This document shows, in pieces, positions 33,113 through 41,341 of a stretch of 64,000 nt of DNA (positions are counted from its first letter, which is position 1; each line of letters begins with the position of its first letter). Source of the stretch: Palsa-504 sp050011155 (GTDB taxonomy: Bacteria > Actinomycetota > Actinomycetes > Streptosporangiales > Streptosporangiaceae). Location of the stretch: the NCBI GenBank assembly GCA_050011155.1, contig JBEKJP010000010.1:22177-86176 (forward strand). The letters are read 5' to 3'. Below the pieces are notes generated by a model. The model was not told the origin of the DNA, did no database searches, and saw only the letters and a program-made list of their open reading frames with translations. The translations under genes and the position numbers were made by a program.

Positions 33113-34039
33113 ATGACTCCCCTGTTTCCTGGGCCGATCATGTTCGGCGCCGCGCCCATCGCCGGACTCTTTGCCCCGGTCGGCGAGGAGGCGGCCGCCG
33201 CGACGCTGGCCGCCGCCTGGGCCGCGGGCATCCGGGCCTTCGACACCGCGCCGCACTATGGCGTCGGCGTGTCCGAGCGACGGCTCGGCTCGTTCCTGGC
33301 CGGCCAGCGGCGGGACGAGTTCACCGTGTGCACCAAGGTCGGCCGGCTGCTGGTGCCCGCCGCCGGCGATGTCCAGGGCGACGAAGGGTTCTACGGCATA
33401 CCGCCGCTGACCCGGGTCCGCGACTACAGCGGGGACGGCGTGCGGCGCAGCCTGGAGGAGAGCCTGAAACGGCTCGGACTCGACCGGGTGGACATCGCGC
33501 TCATCCACGACCCCGACGACTTCATGGAGCAGGCGGCCGCCGAGGCCTACCCGGCGCTGGCGGCGCTGCGCGACCAGGGCGTGGTCCGGGCCATCGGGGC
33601 CGGCATGAACTCCGCGTCCGCGCTCGCCTGGCTGGCGGAGCGCTGCGACCTGGACTGCGTGCTGGTCGCGGGCCGCTACACGCTGCTCGACCAGTCGGCC
33701 GCCGAGGTGCTGTTCCCGCTGTGCCGGCGGCGTGGCGTCGCGGTCCTGGCGGCCGGCGTGTTCAACAGCGGCATCCTGGCCGGCCCCGACGACGGCGCCA
33801 CCTACGACTACGCCCCGGCCCCTTCGGCGCTGCTGGCCCGGGCTCGCCGGATGCGCGCCGCCTGCGCCCGCCACGGCGTCCCCCTCCCCGCCGCCGCGCT
33901 TCAGTTCACACTGCGGAATCCGGCCGTGACGACGGCCGTCGTGGGCGCGCGCAGCGCCGGGGAAATCACGGCCGACGTCTCCTATCTCGCCGCGCACATC
34001 CCCGGCCCGTTGTGGGCCGAACTCGAAGCCCTCGCTTAG
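33113..34039 (+). CDS. Aldo/keto reductase, probable L-fucose (D-threo-aldose) 1-dehydrogenase
   Basis: 308 residues of AKR fold: catalytic-type residues Asp in FDTAPHYG with Tyr, Lys in CTKVGRLL, His in ALIHDPDD. The FGAAPIAGLF start and DTAPHYGVGVSERRLGSFL match the D-threo-aldose/L-fucose 1-dehydrogenase and pyridoxal 4-dehydrogenase group. It would oxidise L-fucose to L-fucono-lactone, the first step ahead of FucD. It starts two bases after the fucD stop and ends one base before the convergent deacetylase stop. Confidence 0.85.
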   Translation: MTPLFPGPIMFGAAPIAGLFAPVGEEAAAATLAAAWAAGIRAFDTAPHYGVGVSERRLGSFLAGQRRDEFTVCTKVGRLLVPAAGDVQGDEGFYGIPPLTRVRDYSGDGVRRSLEESLKRLGLDRVDIALIHDPDDFMEQAAAEAYPALAALRDQGVVRAIGAGMNSASALAWLAERCDLDCVLVAGRYTLLDQSAAEVLFPLCRRRGVAVLAAGVFNSGILAGPDDGATYDYAPAPSALLARARRMRAACARHGVPLPAAALQFTLRNPAVTTAVVGARSAGEITADVSYLAAHIPGPLWAELEALA

Positions 34040-34040
34040 G

Positions 34041-34949
34041 TCACCCGAGCTTCCATCGCTGCAGCTGAGCCCGGAAGCGAAGCCGTCCCCAGTCCATGAC
34101 CAGGCGCCGGGGGAGACGGTAGGGATCGGCCGGGAAACGGGCCGTTCCCGGGATGGTGGTGCAGGCGGTCTCGAACGCCGCCGCGCGCACGGCGTCGACC
34201 GAACGATCGTCGAAGTCGTCGCGGCGGCCGAACGGGTAGGCGAAGTGCGCCACGGTCCGGCCGGTCGACCGCTCGAGCACCGCCTTGGCCCCGGCGATGG
34301 TTTCCTGTTGCTCCGGAGCCGGCTGATCCCGCAGCCGGACATGGTCGACCGTGTGGGCGCCGATCGTCACCATATCGCTGGCCGCCAGCCGCAGGAGATC
34401 CCCGGAGGTGAGAGTTCCGGCATCGGCCGGCGGAGCGGAATCTACCTGCCACTGCGCCGCGACCGCGTCCAGGGCCCGTTCGATCTCGGTCACCCGCAGC
34501 GGCAGCAGGTGGCGGCGGACCGCGTCGAGGTCGGCCCTGATCCCGGACGAGCCCAGGGGCACGCGGACGTTCCGGCCGGCCGCCGGCAGATCGATCTCCC
34601 GGACGTGCGGCGGCCGTGAGCGCAGCAGCGTGCCGAGGCGATCCCACCAGAATCCGCTGCGGTTTTCCAGGATGCGGCTGGTCACGAAGACGGTGATCGG
34701 CACGCCTCGGGCGGCCGCGATCGGCAGCGCGCTGGCCAGGTTGTCGCGGTAGCCGTCGTCGAAGGTGACGATCACTCGCGGGCGGCGGGACGGGACCGAT
34801 AGCTCGGCCAGCGTCGACGGCTCTCGCGTCCTCGCTATCTCTTCGAGGTGGGCCGCGAAATTGCCGGGGCTCACACAAAGATAGAAGGGGTCCTCGACGC
34901 CTTCCGCGACCCGGTGGTAGCACAGGATGAGCGTTCCGCCTGGTCTCAT
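34041..34949 (-). CDS. Polysaccharide deacetylase (NodB/CE4)
   Basis: 302 residues with the NodB-fold metal site: TFDDGYRDN (Asp64, Asp65) and IGAHTVDH (His199, His203). The family N-deacetylates acetylamino sugars in glycans. No signal peptide is visible, so it would act in the cytosol or leave by another route. Its ATG overlaps the sulfotransferase stop; the three genes flippase - sulfotransferase - deacetylase form one operon. Confidence 0.88.
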   Translation of the reverse strand: MRPGGTLILCYHRVAEGVEDPFYLCVSPGNFAAHLEEIARTREPSTLAELSVPSRRPRVIVTFDDGYRDNLASALPIAAARGVPITVFVTSRILENRSGFWWDRLGTLLRSRPPHVREIDLPAAGRNVRVPLGSSGIRADLDAVRRHLLPLRVTEIERALDAVAAQWQVDSAPPADAGTLTSGDLLRLAASDMVTIGAHTVDHVRLRDQPAPEQQETIAGAKAVLERSTGRTVAHFAYPFGRRDDFDDRSVDAVRAAAFETACTTIPGTARFPADPYRLPRRLVMDWGRLRFRAQLQRWKLG

Positions 34950-35842
34950 AGTTCCGGGCAGCCTTCGAACGAATCCCAGAGCTTCTGGCAGAGCCGCTCG
35001 ATGTCCGGGTCGAGTGCTCCGGACTTCGCCCGGGCCGGCTGCGCGCGTACCCGCGAGGTGATCGAGCTGAGCGGCAGCGACAGCCCGATGTGGCCGGAAA
35101 GAGACCGGACCACCTCACCGGGCTGGTTGCAGGCCCGTTCGTAACGCAGCAGCCGGATCCGGTCGTCCGACCAGAGGCGCTGGTCGAAGTAGAGCTGGTT
35201 GCGTGTCCACCAGAAGAGCGCGCCGGCGTCGAACGGCGTCAGCTTCCTGTCCGACAGGGCGGCGACCGTTTCCCACGTTTTCTCGGCCATGCCTTTGTAC
35301 CGCCAGTCCCGCACGTCCCGGGACAGAATCGGCTGCAGATCACGGTACGGGTTGTCCGCGCCGAAACGGTTCACGTTGGACCGCGCGACCTCCGGGTAAT
35401 GGCGAAGCATCCAGATCGCCTTCACCGGACCGGCCGTGTCCATGAGCGCGATGGCCGAGGCGCTTTCCACCAGCGGTTTGGCCGCCACGACCTCGAAGGG
35501 CAGACGGCGGATTCTTTCCAGCACCGTGGCATAATCCTGCCACGTCGTCTCCCCCGGCTCGGTTCCGACCAGGCGGCGGTCGTGTTCCTCGAGGATGAGC
35601 ACTCGCCAGGACCGGTCGAGGAAGGTCTGCTGGAGCATCGTGGTGCCTGAGCGCTGGCATCCGAAAATCAGGACGAGACGGCGTTCATGGCGGCGCGCGC
35701 GGGCGATCGAGCGGGCCGAGCGTTTGACCATCGCCAGCGTCCGCCGCCCGAACAGGGATTCTTCGTCGCGGTCGTGGTGGCGACGGGAAAGCAGGCGGGG
35801 AAATACGTGAGTCACCATTCCGGCCGCTCCCATGGCACTCAT
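34946..35842 (-). CDS. Sulfotransferase-like protein (PAPS dependent)
   Basis: 298 residues. The 5'-phosphosulfate loop GCQRSGTTML (61-70) and the later region WMLRHYPEVARSNVNRFG (3'-phosphate-binding Arg/Ser type) fit the cytosolic sulfotransferase fold. It would transfer sulfate from PAPS to a hydroxyl, plausibly on a glycan or lipid-linked intermediate made by this cluster. It starts 12 bp past the flippase stop. Confidence 0.82.
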   Translation of the reverse strand: MSAMGAAGMVTHVFPRLLSRRHHDRDEESLFGRRTLAMVKRSARSIARARRHERRLVLIFGCQRSGTTMLQQTFLDRSWRVLILEEHDRRLVGTEPGETTWQDYATVLERIRRLPFEVVAAKPLVESASAIALMDTAGPVKAIWMLRHYPEVARSNVNRFGADNPYRDLQPILSRDVRDWRYKGMAEKTWETVAALSDRKLTPFDAGALFWWTRNQLYFDQRLWSDDRIRLLRYERACNQPGEVVRSLSGHIGLSLPLSSITSRVRAQPARAKSGALDPDIERLCQKLWDSFEGCPEL

Positions 35843-35854
35843 CTCGATTCTCGG

Positions 35855-37228
35855 TCATGGCCGACCCTCGGGTTCGGCCGACGGATCCCGGCGGAAAACC
35901 TGAACTACTGGCGGCAGCAAGAAAACGGCCTCGCACGAGGCGGCGACGGCCCATCCGGCGCTGAGGCCCGTCGTGCCCCAGAAGATTCCGCCCAGGGCCG
36001 CCCCGGCCGCTTCCGCGGAGGTGCCGATCGCCATGATCTTGGCCGCCTCGCTGAGGCGCCCCTGGGTGCGGCGGATCGCCACGTAATGATCCTTGATCAC
36101 GTAGGCGGGGCCGACCAGGGCGAGCAGGCGCAGGGTGGTGGCCCCGTTCACGGCGTAGGCGGTGCCGAAGATCCGCAGAGCCAGGGAAGCCCCCACCTCG
36201 GCGACGACCACGATCCCGCCGCACAGGGCCAGTCCGAGGGGAAGTGTCCGGCGGACGTGGCGGTGGAGGAGGCTCTGGCCGCCTGCCATCTCGGCGAACA
36301 GGGACAGCGCCAGCAGGTACGGGATGATCATCGCGGTGGATTCCAGCAGGAACGCGGTGGAAAAATAGGCCAGTTGCCGCGGCGGAATCAAGATGGCCGC
36401 GATCAGCCCGACGATGTAGAAGACGGAATTGATCGACAGGCTGAGGATGTGGTGCTTGAGGGAGAGCATGCCGTAGCGACGGGCGAGCACCACCCGGTGG
36501 CGGAGGCTCCCTTCGCCCGCCCGGACCGGTTCGAGCCGGAGCATGGGGAGGCAGACGAGCGAGGCCGCCATGGCCAGGGCCCAGGCCAGCAGCAGGCCCA
36601 GGGCGGTCCTGGTCCCGGCGAGGATGAGGGCACCCACGATGACCAGCTTCAGCACGGAGTTCAGGCTGCCCCGCCACAGCTGGGCCGAGCCCCGGTGCAG
36701 TCCGATGGCCGCGTCGTCGAAAGTGAGCGTGGCGATCGTCGCCACCGATCCGATCACGAACAGGGCCGCTGCCGCCGGGTCAGCGCCGATGATCTTCAGG
36801 CTGCCGCCGAGGATCGGGGAGAGGGCCAGCGTGGCCAGCGACAGGATCAGGACGGCCAGGCACGCGATGCCCATCCCGGTGCTGAAGGCGACGCGGCGGA
36901 CCGCGGCCGGCCCCGCGTCGAGTTCGGCCAGCAGCAGGAGCGGGATCCCGAGGGCGCCGATCGCGCCGAGGAAGAATGCCGTCGAGGAGGCCGCGGCCGC
37001 CAGGCCCACATCGCCCGCCGGGAACAGGTGCGTGCTTAAGGCCCAGTACCCGAGGCCGAGTACCGCCGTGGCCCCCTGCTTGGCGACCAGGTAGGCGAAG
37101 GTCGTGAAGAGCCGCCGCAGCCCCGGGGGCCGGTGCGGATTGAGCCGGGGCATCCTGCTGGCCGGGCGAGAGAATTCCCGCCCGGCTTCGGCCATGCCAT
37201 GACGGCTAAGTGGTCCCCACCTCTTCAC
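35855..37228 (-). CDS. Polysaccharide flippase (Wzx/MOP superfamily-like)
   Basis: 457 residues, 12-14 predicted membrane segments with the LFTTFAYLVAKQGATAVLGLGYWALSTHLF start typical of Wzx/PST exporters; flips lipid-linked oligosaccharide across the membrane. The GTG at 37228 has no ribosome site but a TAGTAT box (reverse strand, 37235-37240) ends six bases before it, suggesting a leaderless start; an in-frame ATG at 37195 is the alternative. First gene of the operon with the sulfotransferase and deacetylase. Confidence 0.82.
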   Translation of the reverse strand: MKRWGPLSRHGMAEAGREFSRPASRMPRLNPHRPPGLRRLFTTFAYLVAKQGATAVLGLGYWALSTHLFPAGDVGLAAAASSTAFFLGAIGALGIPLLLLAELDAGPAAVRRVAFSTGMGIACLAVLILSLATLALSPILGGSLKIIGADPAAAALFVIGSVATIATLTFDDAAIGLHRGSAQLWRGSLNSVLKLVIVGALILAGTRTALGLLLAWALAMAASLVCLPMLRLEPVRAGEGSLRHRVVLARRYGMLSLKHHILSLSINSVFYIVGLIAAILIPPRQLAYFSTAFLLESTAMIIPYLLALSLFAEMAGGQSLLHRHVRRTLPLGLALCGGIVVVAEVGASLALRIFGTAYAVNGATTLRLLALVGPAYVIKDHYVAIRRTQGRLSEAAKIMAIGTSAEAAGAALGGIFWGTTGLSAGWAVAASCEAVFLLPPVVQVFRRDPSAEPEGRP

Positions 37229-37234
37229 GATTCG

Positions 37235-37240
37235 ATACTA
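37235..37240 (-). promoter_or_regulatory. Probable -10 box of the flippase operon
   Basis: TAGTAT on the reverse strand, six bases before the GTG at 37228, the geometry of a leaderless actinobacterial promoter. Confidence 0.45.
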
Positions 37241-37367
37241 ACTCCGGCGTTTCGCCTGGGCTGGCAATGTGCCCATATTTTGACCGCTAATCGGCCCTGG
37301 TCTTTTCCGCATGTCCCTGATCTGTGGTTTATCATTTTTTTCCGCCGCCGGGCGATTGCGACGCATT

Positions 37368-37406
37368 CATGTATTTTCGGCATGTATTTCCGGCATGTAT
37401 TTCCGG
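37368..37406 (+). repeat. Three 13-bp tandem repeats upstream of the GH16 gene
   Basis: CATGTATTTTCGG, CATGTATTTCCGG and CATGTATTTCCGG follow each other without a gap. They are AT-richer than the surroundings and lie 130-170 bases before the GH16 start; they could be activator or repressor sites. Confidence 0.9.
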
Positions 37407-37449
37407 CCCTGGACCGGAGAGATCAATGTGACTACAGTGACAGTAAAGG

Positions 37450-37535
37450 ACAACAGTCAATTAACCTGGCCGATCTAGCAGGCCGGTAGCCGTGGGACGC
37501 CAAAGCAGGCGAGCCTGGGCAAGGGCGGGGTTATC
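37450..37535 (+). promoter_or_regulatory. Structured 5' leader of the GH16 gene, riboswitch candidate (c-di-GMP-I-like fragments)
   Basis: The leader directly before the ATG holds a hairpin CTGGCC/GGCCGG (37466-37486), then GGGACGC-C-AAAGC (37494-37506), a small CAGG-CGAG-CCTG hairpin (37506-37517) and GGGGTTATC (37527-37535). The conserved core of the c-di-GMP-I (GEMM) riboswitch includes GGGACGCAAAGC and a 3' GGGTTACC, so the blocks are in the right order with one extra C. The GNRA tetraloop and its receptor were not found, so this is only a candidate. Confidence 0.3.
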
Positions 37536-38519
37536 ATGCAGGGGAACGGCCACCTGGCGTTCGCTCGACGGACAAGGCGAATGGAATTCCCTCAGACCTT
37601 TCTGACACACAGGTACGCACCCCCCGGCTCCCGGTTGAGCCGCAGGAACCTGCTGGGCTGGTCAGCGGCCGGGACTTTGGCCGCCGCGGCCGGGCTATTG
37701 ACCGCCTGGACGGCGAACAGCGAATACTCCCCGCTCAGCCCCGTCCTCTTCGAGGACCTCTTCGCCGGCCGCTCGCTGAACCGGAATCGGTGGAACCCCT
37801 ATATATGCGATAACAACTCAAACGGCTGGCCCTGGCTGACCCAGCCGGGCGTCGCGGTGGCCAGTTCGGCGATCGGCGCCGAGAACGGCCCCAACGCCAC
37901 GTACGACCTTCCCTCGGCGATAGGCGTGGACAACGGCCTGACCCTGAGGACCTACCGCGGGACCAGGGCGATCGGGTACTCCTGGACCGGCTCGGTCATC
38001 TGCTCGCGTCCCACCAGCAATGACTTCGGCTCGGGCCCGGTGCACACCGCCGGGTTCACCTTCGCCGACGCGCGCGTCGAAGTCCAGGCCAAGATGCCGG
38101 ACCTGACGGGCGGGCAGTGGCCGTCCATCTGGTTCCTGCCCGCTCCGGGGGGCCGCGGCGCCGAGATCGACCTCTTCGAGGGCGGTTACCTCGCCGACGG
38201 GATCAGCCCAAGCCGCCTCATGGCGGTCAAGCTGTTCGGCCGCGGCAACCAGCAGAAGTTCGTGGACTGCGGTACCGACCTGTCGGCCGCCTATCACACG
38301 TATGCGATGGAATACCGGCAGGGCAGCTCGATCAGGTTCTTCTTCGACGGCTCGGCCGTCTGCACCTACACGCGTAACGTGCCGACTGGCCCGTACTTCC
38401 TCATCTTGTCCAACGGCATCGCATCGGCGCGCACGGCCGCGTGGCATACTCAGGTCGGCGACGCTACGCCGGCCGCCAACCTGATGCAGGTCTCCTCGGT
38501 ACGAATCCTGTCCATATAG
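37536..38519 (+). CDS. Tat-exported GH16-family glycoside hydrolase
   Basis: 327 residues. A twin-arginine signal (LSRRNLLGWSAAGTLAAAAGLL, Arg36-Arg37) indicates folded export. The GH16 catalytic motif is GAEIDLFEGG (Glu210 nucleophile, Asp212, Glu215 acid/base), after WPSIWFLP. Members cut beta-1,3/1,4-glucans, galactans and related glycans; substrate unknown here. It could trim or release the polymer made by this cluster. The ATG at 37536 sits at the end of the structured leader; a second ATG at 37581 is possible. Confidence 0.88.
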   Translation: MQGNGHLAFARRTRRMEFPQTFLTHRYAPPGSRLSRRNLLGWSAAGTLAAAAGLLTAWTANSEYSPLSPVLFEDLFAGRSLNRNRWNPYICDNNSNGWPWLTQPGVAVASSAIGAENGPNATYDLPSAIGVDNGLTLRTYRGTRAIGYSWTGSVICSRPTSNDFGSGPVHTAGFTFADARVEVQAKMPDLTGGQWPSIWFLPAPGGRGAEIDLFEGGYLADGISPSRLMAVKLFGRGNQQKFVDCGTDLSAAYHTYAMEYRQGSSIRFFFDGSAVCTYTRNVPTGPYFLILSNGIASARTAAWHTQVGDATPAANLMQVSSVRILSI

Positions 38520-38716
38520 CCCGTACCACCTATTCCACTGGTCACTTCAGTCAACGCTAGTCCCGGTGGTATGTTAAAGCACCCGATAAATCACGAGCCC
38601 GAACTGCCACAATTCATTTCTGTCCGCCTGGTAACCTGCGTACGCGGCCAGACGCCAGTAATGGCATTCAGGCATCCCTGCGAAGCGTGCGCCGGATACC
38701 GGGAAATGGTGAGCTT

Positions 38717-40021
38717 ATGCGTATTCTCCTGTTAGCCCAGTTTTTTCCGCCGGACATCGGCGGCGAGGAGCGCCACGTCTTAAACCTCGCGAACACCCTG
38801 GCCGGGCGAGGACACCAGGTGGCCGTGGCGACGCAGCGCATGGCTGACGTCCCGGACCGGGAAACCCTGGCCTCGGGGGTCCGGGTGTACAGGTTCGCCA
38901 CGGCGGCGACGCGCCTCCCCGCCCTTTATTCGACCAGCCGCACTCACCACCCGCCGCTGCCGGATCCGCTCGGCGTCCGCGCGCTGGCCCGCATCGCCCG
39001 CCTGGAGCGGCCGCACGTCGTCCACGCCCACAACTGGATCGCCAACAGTGCTGTCGCGCTGCGCCGCTCCGCTGCGGCCGGGCCGCGCTTCGGGCTGGTG
39101 CTGACGCTGCACGACTTCAGTCATGTCTGCGCGACGAAGAGGCTGATGCGCCTGGGCGCGCCCTGTGAAGGACCCGCGGTCGCACGCTGCCTGCCGTGCG
39201 CTACCGCCCAGTACGGCGCGGCCGTGGGCCCGCTGACCGCGGCGGCCACGACCCTGATGCGGCCGTGGAAGAACCGGGCCATCGACCATATCGTCTGCGT
39301 GAGCAACGCCGTCGCCAGCGGCAACCACATCCGGCCCGGCCCGGGCACCAGCGTCATCCCGAACTTCGTCCCCGACGAGATCTTCCTGGACCGTGCGGGC
39401 GATGCGGCCGGAAGCCGGGGCGCCGACGTCCCGCCGGGCTGGCCGACGGGCTGGCCGACGGAGGATTTCCTCCTCTTCGTCGGCGAGCTGTCCCGCGACA
39501 AGGGCCTGCCGACGCTGCTGGCCGCCTACGAATCGCTCGGCCGGGAACGTCCGCCGTTACTGCTGATCGGCCGCCGCACGCCGGACACGCCCGCGCGCCT
39601 CCCCGGCGGGGCCGAGCTGCGCGCCGAGTGGCCGCACGAGCACGTCATGGCCGCGTTCCGCCGCTGCCTTTTCGCCGTGCTCCCGTCGATTTGCACCGAT
39701 GCCTGCCCGACGACCGTGCTCGAAGCGATGGCCAGCGGCCGCCCGGTGGTCGCCACCACGACCGGCGGCATCGTCGACATGATCACGAACGGGGAGAGCG
39801 GGCTGCTGGTGCCGCCCGGCGATGAGGCCCGGCTGGCCGATGCCATGACTCGCTTGCTGACTGATGCTGACCTGCGCTTGCGCCTGGGTTCCCAGGCCCG
39901 CGAACGGGCCCGGCGGTTCACCGCGTCCGTCGTGGCGGAGCGCCTCGAGGCCGTTTACGCGCGGGTCGGCCCGCGGCGCCCCGGGGCGCCGGAACCGGCT
40001 GGGCCGGCGGACAGATCATGA
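38717..40021 (+). CDS. Glycosyltransferase family 4
   Basis: 434 residues, GT-B fold. Start MRILLLAQFFPPDIGGEERHV (glycine-rich acceptor loop), donor-side FVGELSRDKGLPTLLAAYESL and the retaining-GT4 motif VLEAMASGRPVVATTTGGIVDMI. Cytosolic, adds a sugar to a lipid-linked intermediate. A Cys-rich insert (CATKRLM...CEGPAVARCLPC) resembles that of some GT4 enzymes. ATG at 38717 with GGTGAG just upstream; its TGA overlaps the next ATG. Confidence 0.9.
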   Translation: MRILLLAQFFPPDIGGEERHVLNLANTLAGRGHQVAVATQRMADVPDRETLASGVRVYRFATAATRLPALYSTSRTHHPPLPDPLGVRALARIARLERPHVVHAHNWIANSAVALRRSAAAGPRFGLVLTLHDFSHVCATKRLMRLGAPCEGPAVARCLPCATAQYGAAVGPLTAAATTLMRPWKNRAIDHIVCVSNAVASGNHIRPGPGTSVIPNFVPDEIFLDRAGDAAGSRGADVPPGWPTGWPTEDFLLFVGELSRDKGLPTLLAAYESLGRERPPLLLIGRRTPDTPARLPGGAELRAEWPHEHVMAAFRRCLFAVLPSICTDACPTTVLEAMASGRPVVATTTGGIVDMITNGESGLLVPPGDEARLADAMTRLLTDADLRLRLGSQARERARRFTASVVAERLEAVYARVGPRRPGAPEPAGPADRS

Positions 40022-41223
40022 GGCGCCAGGTAGCTCCCAGGGCGTCGTCCGGCCATCGGGAAGACCACGCGCCGGAGCGGCCGCTGCGCATCCTGATGGT
40101 CTGCCCGCGCTACCTTCCGGAGACCGGCGGGGCCGAGATGCACGTCCGCGAGGTCACCCGCCGCCTTCCGGCCCGGGGGAGCTTCGACGTCACCGTGCTC
40201 GCGACCGACCGGTCCCGGCGGCTGCCGCGGCAGGAGGTCATGGACGGCCTGCCGGTGCTGCGCGTCCCGGCCTGGCCACGCGGCCGGGACTACTACCTCG
40301 CCCCGGGGATCGCGGCCGTGGTCAGGCAGCGACGCTGGGACCTGGTGCACTGCCAGGGCGTCCACACGCCGGTGCCGTGGCTCGCGATGATCTCCGCCCG
40401 GCGGGCCGGCCTGCCGTATCTGGTCACCTTCCACACCGGCGGCCACTCGTCGGGGCTCAGGAACGCCCTGCGCGCCACCCAGTGGCGGCTCGCGGGTCCC
40501 CTGCTGCGCGGCGCCGCGTCGCTGATCGCGGTCAGCCGCTTCGAGGCGGACGTCCTGACGCGCCAGGCCCGCCTGGGCGGCCAGCGGGTCACCGTGATCC
40601 GTAACGGCGGGACGCTGCCAGCGCCTCGCGCCGGGACGGCCGCCGTGCCCGGCCGGATCGTCTCCAGCGGCCGGCTGGAACGGTACAAGGGACATCACCG
40701 GGTCATCGAGGCGCTGCCGCACGTCGTGCGAGAGATTCCCGGCGCGCACCTGCTGATCTTGGGCAGCGGGCCGTACCAGGGCAAGCTGCACGAGCTCGCG
40801 CGGCGGCTGGGGATGTCCGACCGGGTGAGCATCAGGTCCGTGGCACCGGCCGATCGCCAGGGCATGGCGACCGCGCTAGCCGAGTCGAGCGTCGTGGCCG
40901 CCCTGTCGGACTACGAGGCGCACCCGGTGGCGGTGATGGAGGCCTTGTCCGTCGCGCGTCCTGTCGTGGGTTACGACGTCGCCGGCCTGGGCGAACTCGT
41001 CGCCGAGGGGTGGGTCCGGGGCGTGCCGCCCGGCGCGCCGCCCGCCGCCGTCGCCCGGGAACTCGTCCAGGCGATGTCATCTCCGTCGCGGGTAAATGGC
41101 GCTCAGCTGCCCAGCTGGGAATCCTGCACAGATCAGCTTGCACATGTTTACCTGTCGTCACTAAGGCTTTCCCCCGAAAACCGCGCCCCGCGAGCACCAG
41201 GCGCCGACGGCTTCCATGGCTGA
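40018..41223 (+). CDS. Glycosyltransferase family 4
   Basis: 401 residues. LRILMVCPRYLPETGGAEMHVREV, VSSGRLERYKGHHRVIEALPHV, LGSGPYQGKL and PVAVMEALSVARPVVGYDVAGLGELV mark a second retaining GT-B enzyme. Coupled to the preceding GT4 by an ATGA overlap. The usual E-x7-E motif reads YEAHPVAVMEAL. An N-terminal basic 22-residue arm precedes the fold. Confidence 0.9.
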   Translation: MRRQVAPRASSGHREDHAPERPLRILMVCPRYLPETGGAEMHVREVTRRLPARGSFDVTVLATDRSRRLPRQEVMDGLPVLRVPAWPRGRDYYLAPGIAAVVRQRRWDLVHCQGVHTPVPWLAMISARRAGLPYLVTFHTGGHSSGLRNALRATQWRLAGPLLRGAASLIAVSRFEADVLTRQARLGGQRVTVIRNGGTLPAPRAGTAAVPGRIVSSGRLERYKGHHRVIEALPHVVREIPGAHLLILGSGPYQGKLHELARRLGMSDRVSIRSVAPADRQGMATALAESSVVAALSDYEAHPVAVMEALSVARPVVGYDVAGLGELVAEGWVRGVPPGAPPAAVARELVQAMSSPSRVNGAQLPSWESCTDQLAHVYLSSLRLSPENRAPRAPGADGFHG

Positions 41224-41309
41224 AGGACGGAAAGCGCGACCCGGCCGGATCTATCTTCGGGGCTCAAATACCCTATTTCGTCATCCTGGCCATTGTCCTG
41301 GGGGGACCG

Positions 41310-41334
41310 GGCTGAGAATCCGCGATTCTCAGCC
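41310..41334 (+). terminator. Perfect 11-bp hairpin between the GT4 and GT-C genes
   Basis: GGCTGAGAATC and its complement with loop CGC, 87 bases after the GT4 stop. It could end or attenuate the upstream transcript, and argues that the next gene begins after it. Confidence 0.55.
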
Positions 41335-41341
41335 GGGTACG

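Noticed and set aside
26768..37406. Tandem repeats considered as CRISPR arrays
   Set aside because: The 14-bp (26768) and 13-bp (37368) repeats are contiguous with no spacers, and no cas genes are present.
38520..38716. Second riboswitch before the first GT4 gene
   Set aside because: Short complementary segments (ACGC/GCGT, GGTA/TACC) exist, but no conserved core of any known class was recognised.
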